DNA of 64,000 nucleotides from Chrysogorgia sp. JL179-B06 (GCA_035772405.1 JAYKKM010000142.1:326001-390000); one strand, 5' to 3'. Numbered from the stretch's first letter, positions 47,591 to 58,661 are shown. Numbers and translations: made by a program. Notes: generated from the letters alone by a model not told the origin.

Positions 47591-47624
47591 TATCTCCAAT
47601 CCCTCCCTCGAGCAGTTCAGAAAG

Positions 47625-48072
47625 TCAAACAAAGTCCAGTCTCAGGGCCCATAACTCGAATGGTGGCATTCCGTCTGTAAATATATTGCCGGAAGCTGAC
47701 TCATATAGCGAGAGGTTCAACCATCCCTTCACAAATGTGCTGCAGGTGCCACTTTTGTTGATGAGTAACGGCCACCATGGCGCTGAAGGCCAGTGCGGTA
47801 TTAGTAATGTGCCATTTACCCACACGCATGTGACGAACAACTCTAGGAATAAGATAAGTAGGTGGGAAAGCCAATGTTCTCACCCGCCCATGATACTGTG
47901 AAAAAACACAATCAGAAAGAAACCCACATCCTGGGTTTAGATATCGGCTGGAAAAACGTGGTCCCTGTAGTTGCTTGGTTTTCATGTTAGCGAAGCGATC
48001 GTACATGTACGTGTGAGGCCCCCAAAGGTCATCGACAGCCTGGAAACAGGTAGGGTCAAGTAGCCTGGACAA
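47625..48072 (-). pseudogene. DIRS-like polyprotein, region after RNase H
   Basis: The minus strand reads LLDPTCFQAVDDLWGPHTYM, with later RYLNPGC and PPTYLIPRVVRHM, then in another frame PHWPSAPWWPLL. The order D.W.....D.FA...N and W..P....W.P matches the segment following RNase H in DIRS-type elements. Frameshifts near 47840 and 47980. Confidence 0.6.
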
Positions 48073-48101
48073 ACAGCAGCATCGTTTAAATCACGGCTGA
48101 C

Positions 48102-48389
48102 CTATTCAGCAGTTAGCTGAATATTATGTTGCCTGCATATCTTGTAAATCAAGATAGCTTCCTTGTGCAATTCTGGGTGTTGGCTACCAACGGACATGAT
48201 TCTTTCAGCACCCTGGTTGTCTGTCCTGTGTCTCACCTCCTTTCCTTCAAGTTGTGAAGCCATAGACTCCAATACCAATCTTGCCGCTCTCAGCTCCCGA
48301 AACGTTGAGCTTCTTGCACTTTCTTCCTCCGACCAGCTTCCAACGGCTTTCTGCTCACCGAGCTGAACAGCATATCCACCCCACGTCAT
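48102..48389 (-). pseudogene. DIRS-like RNase H domain
   Basis: Reads TWGGYAVQLGEQ, then STFRELRAARLVLESM and VRHRTDNQGAERIM, later ICRQHNIQLTAE. The acidic residues E (FRELRA) and D (TDNQ) of the RNase H fold are visible; an expected first Asp near GGYA is missing. No frame break inside. Confidence 0.7.
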
Positions 48390-48607
48390 GTCGCTTGCAT
48401 CTGAATGTGTCAGTACTTCGATTTTCGAATATGTCAGTACTTCGATTTATGATGACCAAATAGGTTGCCCGTTATTTTCAAAATTCTCGCGCCAGAACAA
48501 AATTTCGTTTCGCGCCTCCGACAATTGTATATTTTGATCCCAGAAAACAGATTACTGGATCACCCGGTATAACTCTCGTGTCCAGAGACATACAATTGGC
48601 CCAAGGG

Positions 48608-49400
48608 CTAGCCCCATCGAGGAGTAAATTGACCATCCAAGACCTGTTGAAGCATATCCTTAAACGCCAGAACGCGTCGCTCAGGGACAATAAACAATCC
48701 GGAGGCCAGGTTTATTATAAATCCCAAAAGCTCTCCACACTGAACTGGTTCCCACTGGCTCTTTTCATCATTGGCCACAAACCCACTTGCTCGTACATCC
48801 TGTCGAACTTTCTCTGAAGTTTGCTGGGCATCTTGGAAGTTGTCCTCTGCCCTTGCACCATCTTCCAAGTATGTAAAGAGTCGGAAACCTTGTTTCCTCC
48901 AGTGTTTAACCAATACTTTCTGAGTTTCTGGATCTTTGTAAATAAAAAAGGTGCAGACGCTAGCCCAAAGGGGAGAACAGTGAATTGAAAATATTTTTTC
49001 TGCCCATGCATCACCCATGCACATCCAAGGAACTTGGTGTGGTCTGGAAGAATTTCCACATGGTGGTAGCCACTCGTATAATCAAACTCGAAAAACCAGT
49101 CACCTTTCTGGAATAAATCGCCTGCAGTTCTAATGTCTTCGTACTTTATTTTGTAACCCTAAGGTGCTTGTTGATATACCTCAAGTCCAAAATTAGTCTA
49201 GACTTCCCTGATGTATGTATTTGCTACAACACCAAGAGGACTACAGACAGTTAAATCAGATGCCTCGACTTCCACAAGTGCCCCGGAGAGAATAAGTTTT
49301 TCAATCTCATTAGTAACAAAATCAGCATTTTTTCTAGCACTAGCAAGGTTGTTCACAAACGTTTTCTCAGGTTACTCAATGAAAGGTAAACAATAACCGT
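48608..49400 (-). pseudogene. DIRS-like reverse transcriptase
   Basis: In broken frames: VEIEKLILSG-like start near 49300, DWFFEFDYTSGYHHVEILPD (motif A, Asp in FDY), QFTVLPFGLASAPFLFTK (motif B), FRLFTYLEDGARAEDN (motif C), then LGFIINLASGLFIVPERR. Motif C reads YLED where YLDD is expected, so a catalytic Asp is replaced by Glu. Several frameshifts (about 48960, 49165). Confidence 0.7.
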
Positions 49401-49545
49401 AACGAATAACTTCTAGAATCCAACGACTGGCTCGAATGTCCTGCCAGAATTTTTGGTTCTCACGCAATCTTCCCTTAACTATGGATATTAAATATCCAGA
49501 TTTTCCATGTAACAATTACTCTCAATTGGTTCTGGATCAACAAAA

Positions 49546-50100
49546 TTAACTGACTCCGTTTTGGCTAATGTTTTGACCGCTTGATGTTGAACTTGCGACC
49601 ACGTGTCTGGCATTGGCTGAACGGCACACTCTGGTTTTCCGCAACGAAACACGTAACACCGCGGTTGTCACGAGGTGGGCGATAAACGAGTTTTCCCGTC
49701 TTGAATGGCCCCGAAGATGTTTTCTCGCAATTAGGACTCGGCCTTTCTGGTGCACGAGCGGGCTGCACGAGCGGGCTTTTCTCGCTCTAAAACGCGAAGC
49801 CTCAGCCTTCTTCTCGTTTCGCAGCGATTTGCTTTCCTTAATAGCTCTCTTTATTCGTTTTTCGTCTTCCGAATCGCTTGCCAGTGGCTCGGTTGTGTAG
49901 CAGTGTGCCGCATCCCAGCCGTACTTCTCGGCGAGCAAAATATGTTTATTTCGCTCTATAAGCACCTTCTTACGTTCGGCGATCTCCCTCTCAATCTCTT
50001 CAGGGTTGTGATATTGCTTTATATTCCCTTCGAAACGAAACTTTTTCTCCACGACCTTTGCAGTTGTTGTCGAACTGCATGCCACGCTCGATTTCGCCAC
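49546..50100 (-). pseudogene. DIRS-like ORF1 (gag-like), frameshifted by a 13-bp duplication
   Basis: The start MAKSSVACSSTTTAKVVEKK is followed by a coiled-coil-like acidic and basic region (EEIEREIAERKKVLIERNKH, DSEDEKRIKRAIKESK), then ARKARS. A tandem 13-mer TGCACGAGCGGGC (49751-49763, 49764-49776) shifts the frame; the continuing frame reads ERPSPNCEKTSSGPFKTGKL, then RPPRDNRGVTCFVAENQ. The RKARS-type basic stretch suggests nucleic-acid binding. Confidence 0.55.
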
Positions 50101-50110
50101 AATATCCTAT

Positions 50111-51271
50111 TTGAGCCACAATATCCTATTTGAGCGTTTTGGTGTTGTTGGTTCAATAATTATTTAATAGCCCAAGTTGGTGGTTCTTCGGACGCAGATG
50201 AAGACCGACGGCTGCGTTGACTATGCTCGCTTCTTTCCCTCGAATGGCTTGATCGATTTCTCTCATCTTGGCGAGCGTCGTTTCCCTTCTCGCGGCCGCT
50301 ACGACCTACGTGAACCAGGACTCTTGTTATATGATTCTAGCCGTTGTACTGCCCGGGAAGCGTTTCCGGACGACCGCTTATCCTTTCCCATAGGACAAAC
50401 AGCAAGAGAATACTTGAATAAATTTAAATTAAACGCAACAACGAAATGTGCTCTGCGTAACCCGCACCACCTCTAACACCTGATTATCATCACCCCCCCC
50501 CCCCCCCCCCAAGCAGTGTGTGAGAAAACATCCCAATTCTTAATTGCATAGGGAAGAAAGCTGTCTTGTAATCGTTTATTTCTACATTTCACAAGAGGAA
50601 AAGTCCGGGGGCATCTTAGCGATACTTGTGGTTAACACGAGTTGATAGAATATCATGTATACGACTAGAATTATCTAATACAGATGAGTAAAAACTACAA
50701 GTGAGTGACTCATGTCGTTCATTAAGTGTAACTAGACTGAGTTTTAAAAGACTGAAAGAGCACTCAATAAGTTGTGCATGTAGTTTGCCTCTGTGCACAC
50801 GTATGTTACATGCAAACTACCCTAGCAGTATACGTATGATATTTAGATTTTTTATGTGTGCATTTAAAACAAAATTATAAGATATTGTAAAGTGATCAGA
50901 ATGATTATGTAATAGACTTTTTCAACAGCAAGGTGTTGCTGCCATGGCCTTCTGACGCTCTGCACAGTTTTTGTGCCCTTGACGTTTATGGTGCATTTGT
51001 GCCACCTTTTATGAATTTACATTCTTCCTCACAAAAGCCAATAACTTTTATTATTTACACAAAAATAAAAGTAAAGCACAAAAATAAGTTTTTAGGATGC
51101 AGCCCCTGGTTAAATGTTACTAGTACTGTGTATTCTTAACATATTTGAGTTTCTAACTCTGAATTGGCTATGTTCTGTACTGTATATATAATTAAGGTAC
51201 ATGGCATGATAGATAATCAATTAAGATTGTCATGTAGTGTATATAGTACTATATGTATTTTAATTTTATAG
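50111..51271 (+). other. Collagen intron remainder
   Basis: A 19-bp tandem duplicate (GCCACAATATCCTATTTGA) lies near 50096-50134, and a run of about 19 C at 50492-50510. 50510-51271 shows nothing recognisable except ordinary intron sequence. Confidence 0.4.
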
Positions 51272-51316
51272 GGTTTACCAGGTCCTAGTGGCGCTGATGG
51301 GTCAGATGGCAATCCC
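51272..51316 (+). CDS. Collagen exon 7: first exon of major helix
   Basis: 45 nt: GLP GPS GAD GSD GNP. It opens the uninterrupted major helix; acceptor TTTTATAG, donor GTAAGT. Confidence 0.94.
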
Positions 51317-51629
51317 GTAAGTTTTTTGTTACTTAATTGTATAATTATTGCTAGATATTGCAAATGGGCATCCATTATAGATATTGTAGCATAGATATTG
51401 CTAATGGCTATCCATTAGAAATATCTATAAAATGTTGCTTTGAAACAATCATTGTTATAGTACAAGGTGCGTAAACATATCTTGTAAGTTGTAAATTGTC
51501 AAAATCAGCCTTGTACAAAATACTCACAAGTGTCAAATTCACATTTTATGCATCACCTGTGAATTGATTTATTGATTGTTATTTTATACAAAAAACTAAA
51601 GCTGCATATTTCTTCAAATGAAAACTGTA

Positions 51630-52605
51630 TCCAGAAAATAAATTAGTTTGAAATAAACGGCCTTTACTGTAAGTATAATGTTTATAGAAATGTTAATAAT
51701 TTTACAGTAATATTTATCTTATTTCGTTCATCAAGATTGATGTACACCAGTGGTTTTCTTTTCAATATTGACGTCATTGAGTGCTTGTTTTTTGTTCCTT
51801 GCACTCAAGTGACGTCAAAATTGAAAATAAACCCCGGGCCTGGTCGCTGGACCTCGAGTCTGAGCCGTCGAGCAAACACGAAAATGGCGGCATCCAGAAG
51901 GATAAAATACGAGAATAAAAACGTAATTTCTCGACTACAAGAGCAGATATAGCCTGCGTGAAAGACTCTACATTCTGGATTGTAGAGTCTGCACTCTGCC
52001 ACAGGGAGCCCAACTCTGACGCCTGTGATGTGTTTCTCTATTTTATTATATATTATGGAAATTCTGATGTTTTATATTTAATATTGAAAGAAAGCGGTGC
52101 TTTATGAGACCGCGGCGCTTATGTGAATAGTGCACGGCCGTACACGCGCGGTACGGTGGTAATCTGAAACTCAAAACAGCTGTCACTGGGTGCCACTTGA
52201 ATACGCGTGACGATCACTGAAATCTGAGACGATACAACACTCATGTGCGGGAAAACACACGCGATAGATCTCCTCTTCTCCGCGCGTGTTTTATCACACA
52301 GCGGGGCACGCGTATTCACGTGGCACCAGTGAGAGCTGTTTCGAGTTTCAAATTACCGCCGTACCGCACGTGCAGCCGTGCACTATTCAGATAAGCGCCG
52401 CTTTCTTTCAATATTAAATATAAAACATCAGAATTTCCATAATATAGAATAAAACAGAAAATACCAAGAAACACATCACAGGCGTCAGACTTGGGCTCCC
52501 TGTGGTCTGCACGCAGGCTAGAGCAGATACCGTAAAACTATTAACGTTTCTAAACATTATACCCTCTTATGTAAAAGTAATTTATTTTTTGGCTGCATTT
52601 AACAT
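51630..52605. mobile_element. TTAA-family MITE relative interrupted by a 9-bp-duplication element
   Basis: Outer sequence related to 44998-45144 and 62575-62790. It includes an inner inverted pair TTCAATATTGACGTCATTGA and TGACGTCAAAATTGAA (51758-51828) and, on the far side, AACTATTAACGTTTCTAAAC. The element at 51950-52520 splits it. Confidence 0.6.
51950..52520. mobile_element. Long-TIR element with 9-bp target duplication (Mutator-like)
   Basis: Ends TAGCCTGCGTG and CACGCAGGCTA; GAGCAGATA flanks both sides (51941-51949, 52521-52529). Arms of about 200-260 bp pair via CAGGGAGCCCAACTCTGACG, GAAATTCTGATGTTTTATAT and AGCGGTGC/GCGCCGCT. A 9-bp duplication with long arms fits Mutator-like elements. 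No transposase. Confidence 0.8.
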
Positions 52606-52954
52606 AATTTATTCAAGCATTTCGAGGAGATACCCATATTGAGTTGTGATCCCATATAGCATAATTTTAACTTTGTGGAGATGACCCCATATAATTCTAC
52701 TGCTTATTTACTTTACGTTTTTGTGATTAGATTTTATCTTTAACCAGAGAACTTAAACTGTTACATTCTTACAGAATTTTACACAACATTTTTTTAGATC
52801 TTCAGCCTAATGTACAGTAAATACTGGTTTTGAATTGATTCTAAGTAATGACCTCCATTGTAATATATTCTCAGTATTTTACTGGGGTAACATGGACTTA
52901 GGTACACTTTCGAAAGACACATCAGCTTGTATTGTAGAAACATATAAAACAAAA

Positions 52955-53560
52955 TACCGTAGAATCTCGAAAGTAACCGCCCCCCGAAAGTAGCCGCCCC
53001 CTCGAAAGTAGCCGCCCCCTCGAAAGTAGCCGCTTTTTTAAACAATTACTACGAAAACCCGAAAGTAGGCGCCCCTCTTAAAGTAACCGCCGCCTCCGAA
53101 AGTAGCCCCTTCCGATGTCTATAATTATTGTATAAATACGTTGTAACATCTGTTTAACAATTTATTTTGAATGGCGTGCTTCTGTACTTGTAGGGTTCGT
53201 CACTCTGGATTAAAACATGTATAAACCAGTAAAATAAAATATTCAGGAATTTGAGACAGTAGTTACAAGTTTGTCTTTGTCATCGTTCAGACGTCCTCTT
53301 CCATTTCGGTATCTGAATATTCGGTATCGAGTACGGTAAATTACTAGCATTAGATAATAAGTAACAACTCTTATATGTAATTTAATCAAAATAAAACAAA
53401 ACTTTGAAACGCTGTGCAAAATGTACAGTAGTGTTAAAATTTGGCCGATGCTAAATAGCAACCCGAAAGTAAGCGCCCTCCGAAAGTAACCGCCCCTCCG
53501 AAAGTAGCCGCCCTTAGAGGTCACTAATTTCCGGGCGGCTACTTTCGAGATTCTATGGTA
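52955..53560. mobile_element. TA-flanked element, ends TACCGTAGAATCTCG, with internal satellite of its own end
   Basis: TACCGTAGAATCTCGAAAGT pairs with ACTTTCGAGATTCTATGGTA. The 18-bp phrase CCCCCTCGAAAGTAGCCG is repeated about six times at the left (52973-53110) and about four times at the right (53460-53515). The middle is unique. Confidence 0.8.
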
Positions 53561-53631
53561 TTGTACAGTACTAATGTATCGATTGTATCTTAAGTGCAGT
53601 TTTCAATTCCCTCTTTTGATTACTCTTGTAG

Positions 53632-53685
53632 GGATCTAATGGTGAAACTGGTCAAAATGGATATGTTGGTGCGAGAGGCCCACCT
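53632..53685 (+). CDS. Collagen exon 8
   Basis: 54 nt: GSN GET GQN GYV GAR GPP. Six triplets; acceptor TACTCTTGTAG, donor GTAAGT. Confidence 0.95.
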
Positions 53686-53844
53686 GTAAGTGTCTTTGTG
53701 TGCAATCCTGTACTATCTGTATTTACCAATTTAAGCATGTATTATTAGCTGTTTATACAGAAGGGAGAAACAACACTTCCATACACCAAATGCTTTCTAA
53801 TTGTAAAACTATAATGTTTGCATAAATACTATTCTTTCAACTAG

Positions 53845-53898
53845 GGAGAATCAGGAGAGCCAGGTGGAGCTGGAATACCAGGAGTATCAGGGGACGAG
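53845..53898 (+). CDS. Collagen exon 9
   Basis: 54 nt: GES GEP GGA GIP GVS GDE. It is separated from exon 8 by only 159 bases, the shortest intron seen here. Confidence 0.95.
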
Positions 53899-53934
53899 GT
53901 AAGTGAATGCACATTAATATAATGCATTACACAC

Positions 53935-56768
53935 TAGAGGTGTGCATCGGATCGGATTTGACAGTTAGAATCCGATAATTGATTAAAAACTAAATCCGAG
54001 TCCGATCCGATCCGAAAAAAATATATCCGATCGATCCGATCCGACGTCAATAAAACATGTCGATCCGATCCGAAAAAATCCGAACTGAATTTATATCCTT
54101 TTCAATCAAGTCAAATGTTCCCTAATTCCTATTTTTAGGTTTTAAAACCAAACATAAACATTAATAAATGATACGATCAACTGTAAAACGTTTAATCAAA
54201 TGAAATTTGTGCAGAAATTAGATAATTACAAAAAATAAGGTCGCTACTCGCTATAATCGAGAAATTTAACGTCAGCCGAAAGAACATCTGTGTCTCTGTG
54301 ATCTACAATTCTAGAAAATCTACGGCATCATCCATTTCTAGTGTATCCCACGCTTTTTGCTTAAGAAAGCTCCGTATGCAAAGAAGCGCGTCGACATTCT
54401 TCGGGGCGAGTCGTGTACGTCGAACATTGATAGTCCATCCAGCTTGCGAGAACGATCTTTCTGCTGACGCACTGCTTGCAGGGCAGGATAAAATAAAACG
54501 TGCAACAACTGCCATTTTCGGATAAAGCCTTTCGTGGTCCTTCCAAAATGCGAGAATGTGAAACTCTTTGCCACCAGCAGAATGAGCAGATGTATATTTA
54601 CCAACATCGAAGTCACTTCTACAAAACATTTGAACTTCGTCAATTACACACGAAACCTTCCTTTTTTTCTTGTAGAAATCAATCTGAACATCGTCGATTT
54701 CGTCGCACGTGTTCCTCTTCCGTTTTGGTAGCACCGGTTCGCGCTCATCAGATTGAATAGATTCACTCTAAAATTAGAATATGGAATTATAAGTCTTCAA
54801 AGCTCGAATAGATTAGAATATAATTACAGTTATTTATTTTATACTATTTAGTATTTACCTCATTTCCATCATCGTCATCATTATCAGAGGATAGACCTTC
54901 TGTTTGATCCCCACTTATGCGCCCATAAAGGTAGTTGATTTTCTGGGAAACCGCGTTTCTTTGCTCTTCGTCCTCGATTTCTCTAACTCGTGGATCCATG
55001 GTTGCTGCAACAGCGTGGTAAATACCAACCCTCTTGCTTAATTTGGTGTCAATCGCCTTTCTCCCCACCGCCTTCATTTTCTTGATTGCAGCCATATCTT
55101 GGTCATTTTCACGGAACGCCGACTTTAGCTTCGCTTCCCAAAACGAGACTCTGTGGAGTGTAGGCTTTTTGTCTTGTTCTAATTCAAGGCCACAGCTGTG
55201 AAGGACCTTCAAAACACGGGATGTTTGGATAAGCAATATTTTATTGATATCCTCCAAATAGTTTAGTTCATTCCGGGCATCCAAGAGGGTTGCGAGTTCA
55301 TCCCAGCCTTCAACAACACTTCCTAATCCTATCATTTCTCTGTACGTATAGAAACGAGTGGAAACTTTGTTTGAGAGTTTTTGTCAAACATGACTGTAGG
55401 TCAGTTCGCCTCACATGCTCAACAAGCTTTTTTGGAGCGCCAATGTTGCTTTTCACCTCTGAGGCGTCTTCGGACGTCACACACGCTTTCGCTATTAGCG
55501 AGCTGATATGGGCAATACAACCAATTTGATCATCATTTGGGAGATGACGAAAGGCAGCTGGCATCGTATTCGTGTTATCCGTTGCAACAAGTCGAAACGG
55601 TGCGTCCGGTACATTCTCCAGGTAAAACTTACCAATATTTACTGCGGTGTGATCCTCGAGATTGTACTCTGAGTCTGACGTTGACCAAATGAAGTTGCGC
55701 AGTGTCCAGTCAGGAGAAATGTGGTGCAGTGTGACTGACATATAGCTTATCCCAGTGTACTTTTCTTTCCAAAGATCAGTAGTAGTGCAGAACGGGTCAC
55801 CTTTTAAAACACCTAACATTTTATTTCGAATTTCTTCATGGCGTTTGGGAAGATAATTCCGAGCTTACTCGGATGGTTCTGTCCACAATATGTTCAGTCA
55901 AGTAAAGGTTTGCACCATACTTTGCGCCAAGTCTTGCTGCTGTTTTGAGCAACTGTTTGATGCCGTCTTTTTTAAAGCTTGACAGTGGACTGAAGTCCAA
56001 GGCTGCTGCGTCAATGGCGTCGATTTGTAACGATGCTTTCTCGGCTTCCGTTATCTTCACTGGCGGCTTCTCTTCAGCTGTTGAGGAGAATGTCAGTGTT
56101 GTTTGCCCTTTGGATAGCTTTGACGTGGAACAAATATGCTTGTTTAGTTGAGCATTTCCCTTGGCAGAACTGTACTTGTAAACCATTTTACAATCGTAAC
56201 AAGCAACGAAATTTTCATAAACGGTTTCGTCAACCTTTGGAAACCCAAATTGCTTCCAACATTGCGATCTTTTCTTGCCGCCAACAGATTCAATCGATGC
56301 GCGATTAGATGCTTCTCGTAAGAGCTTTTCTACTTTTTCTTGCGAAATTGCTGTTATGTTCAGCAGCCATGTTCAACAATCAACACGACTAGACTGTGAA
56401 GTGTGAACTGTGAAGTGTGACGTGTGTTCACGACTATTGACGTATTTGAGACAACTTGTGTATCTTGTTACAGTAATATATGTCATCACTCAAAGGCCGG
56501 TAATTATTATGAAATATGAACCATAAACACAGCAGCACAACTGCATGAAGCAGGTAATTATGTTAACAAATAGGATTAATTTCTCAACAGTATAAATATT
56601 TATTGTTTCATGTTCGTGAATCGTAATCCGATCAGATCTGACTGCCATACAACCTTTCCAATCCGATCCGATCCGATTACCAAACAACTTTTCTAATCCG
56701 ATCCGATCCGAAATTTATAGTTATCGCTCCGAATCGGATCGGATTCGGATCGGATTTGCACACCTCTA
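53935..56768. mobile_element. 2.8-kb hAT transposon, nearly full length
   Basis: Ends TAGAGGTGTGCATCGGATCG and GGATCGGATTTGCACACCTC followed by TA; TTACACAC flanks both sides (53927-53934, 56769-56776). Both subterminal zones are packed with GATCGGAT/CCGATCCGA motifs. The transposase gene is on the minus strand. The element lies antisense in the intron between collagen exons 9 and 10. Confidence 0.9.
54303..56330 (-). pseudogene. hAT transposase with BED finger, one intron and few frameshifts
   Basis: Minus strand, in order: BED finger near 56280-56140 (CWKQFGF, ACYDCKMVYKYSS, LNKHIC); a linker TEHIVDRTIR; after a shift near 55860 NYLPKRHEEI and the catalytic-domain start TTTDLWKEKYTGISYMSV (Asp), VATDNTNTMPAAF (Asp) and CIAHISSLI; after a shift near 55320 LDARNELNYL and VAATMDPRVREIED; then a donor GTAAATAC (54858) and acceptor TTTTAG (54768) mark a 91-bp intron joining GNE to SESIQSDE; finally the dimerisation block FHILAFWKDHERLYPK, SSASAERSFSQAG and NVRRTRLAP. 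Only about two shifts disable it, so it is a recent loss. Confidence 0.85.
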
Positions 56769-57247
56769 TTACACACTAAACATGCGTTGCTAATACTGTA
56801 AACAACATCTAGCCATGAAATACACCACAGAGACGGCGGAAGAAAATCTGTATTGGGGGGCTGGGTACCAATCACAAAATTGCCTGGTTACATAGCTTCT
56901 CCATTTGATGAATATGCGAACAATTCGGAAGGACGAAAAACTCTCGGTTTGGTATTTTCCTTTGCCCCCCCCCCCCCCCCACCCCCAGCTCCGCCTCTTC
57001 CGCTGGCCCTGCTGCAGGGTACCCAAACAAAATTAAGTGTATGTCTTAATTGTTAAAATAGCCTCAAATCAAGGCATAGCCTTAATATAATTTGTAATTT
57101 AAGTCTGCTGTATTAAAATATAATTAAAAGCATTGAAAAAATGTGTACATACACTACAGTTGGTTCATTTTGGAAATTTTTATCAAAAATTAGGCTTCCT
57201 ATGACTTTTGAGGCAGCACTTCTCTTGCGATAGTAACTTCTAGTATA

Positions 57248-57359
57248 AATTCTAATTGGAAGATGATTTATTTTATAATGTATTTTAGGGTCTATCTGGT
57301 GCAAATTCTAATTGGAAGATGATTTATTTTATAATGTATTTTAGGGTCTATCTGGTGCA
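57248..57359 (+). repeat. 56-bp tandem duplication spanning a splice acceptor
   Basis: AATTCTAATTGGAAGATGAT and the following 36 bases, through TTTTAGGGTCTATCTGGTGC and A, occur twice without a single difference (57248-57303, 57304-57359). Each copy holds the complete acceptor and the first 15 bases of collagen exon 10. Confidence 0.95.
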
Positions 57360-57398
57360 CCTGGCTACCCAGGACAACGTGGATCACTTGGATTACCG
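57345..57398 (+). CDS. Collagen exon 10 (downstream acceptor)
   Basis: 54 nt: GLS GAP GYP GQR GSL GLP. The acceptor used must be the second copy at 57343-57344: the first copy at 57287-57288 would add 56 nt and shift the frame. Donor GTAATT is weaker than in other exons. Confidence 0.92.
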
Positions 57399-57623
57399 GT
57401 AATTATGGGATTTGTTACATACCAGCATTTATCATGTTTAACAGAAGGTGTATAAAATAAGACAAGTTTAAAATAAGACCTGTATCAATTGGCATTGGTT
57501 GTTGGAAAATCTTAAAACCAGTATTTAAAAGCCCTGCCACAGTATTATTACCTATACCTGTACAGGAGTACAGAAGGCTTTTTAATTGTGAGCTGATTTT
57601 TGCATTTTGCACGATACTTACAG

Positions 57624-57731
57624 GGTGCGGCTGGACTAAAGGGAGAAAAAGGTCTACGAGGGTTCAAGGGTGACAGTGGTTGGAGAGGAGATCCTGGTGC
57701 AATTGGAGAACCAGGTCCAAACGGCCAATCT
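57624..57731 (+). CDS. Collagen exon 11: 108-nt fused exon
   Basis: Twelve triplets: GAA GLK GEK GLR GFK GDS, GWR GDP GAI GEP GPN GQS. Two 54-nt units without an intron between. GWR contains a tryptophan, rare in triple helices. Lys in GFK is at helix residue 84, counting GLP of exon 7 as 1-3. Confidence 0.95.
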
Positions 57732-58201
57732 GTAAGTGGAAACTGGTACAGTATTATTATAATATACAGTGGGACTCCGATATACCTGATACAGGTATAA
57801 CAATTTATTTTTTCAGCTTGGCAGGATCAGTTATAATGACACAATTAGTAACATTAGTCGTAATAAATCAGTAATAAATAATAATTTAGTACTTGTATGT
57901 GCAGTAGACTTTACGTCCCAATTAGCTTGGCCATATACATGTAATTACAGAAATGATTGTTATATATAGCAAACCTGCATTGTATGCCTCCAGTCCTGTA
58001 ACACTTTGTTATATGTTGGATTCCAACATATTTATAATGTACTGTATTAGTTAACAGGAATCGCGAAGGTGGTTGTGTTTTAGTGTTATATTATATTCGC
58101 AATACAGTATGTATACAAGGTAGGTTTACTGTACTGTACTGTACTGCACTGTATATGTACATTTGTTACGGGATAACACTAATTTTTTATCACTTTTGCA
58201 G
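57732..58201 (+). other. Collagen intron between exons 11 and 12
   Basis: A short intron of 470 bases with GTAAGT donor and TTTTGCAG acceptor. TGTATTTTATA-like AT tracts only; no element recognised. Confidence 0.6.
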
Positions 58202-58246
58202 GGTGACAAGGGATCAGGTGGTCTTAAAGGTCGAGCAGGTCCTGAT
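58202..58246 (+). CDS. Collagen exon 12
   Basis: 45 nt: GDK GSG GLK GRA GPD. Donor GTAAGT. Confidence 0.95.
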
Positions 58247-58661
58247 GTAAGTAGTACTCTCCTAAGAGGTCGTCCATTTAGGACGCGGATGTAAAGGGGT
58301 GTACTGTAGTTGATGCAAACATTAGCGTGCAAAGGGACGGGGTAAATAGGTATTTTCGTACGTACGCAAAATGAGTTTTTCATTGGAAATGTATCGTTGT
58401 CAAAGCTTTGAATATTGCAATTATCGTTGTATTCTCATTCTGAAAGTTTCTAAACTCTAAAGTGTGTTGATTACATCTGCAAGGTTGAATTTTGTGAGAT
58501 TCTTCAATCACTATTTACCAAAGAATGAATGGCATTAGAATAGTGTTGAACATCGAGTTTCGGTGCACATATGTGCTGATTCACCATGTCTAATTGTTCA
58601 TTATTTAAACAAGGTATACATGTATTTATCAATTAATTAAGATTGATGGTGGTTCTTTCAG

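Larger units (their letters stand above)
47625..50110 (-). mobile_element. DIRS-like retrotransposon, degraded, minus strand
   Basis: Order on the minus strand: a gag-like protein, reverse transcriptase, RNase H and the following conserved region. I recognise the domain series as DIRS/YR-type, but no tyrosine recombinase and no split-direct-repeat ends were found, so the class is inferred from protein resemblance. It occupies the intron between collagen exons 6 and 7, antisense to the gene. Confidence 0.6.

Noticed and set aside
57289..57344. Upstream acceptor for collagen exon 10
   Set aside because: It would add 56 nt and break the frame; treated as the non-used copy of a duplication.
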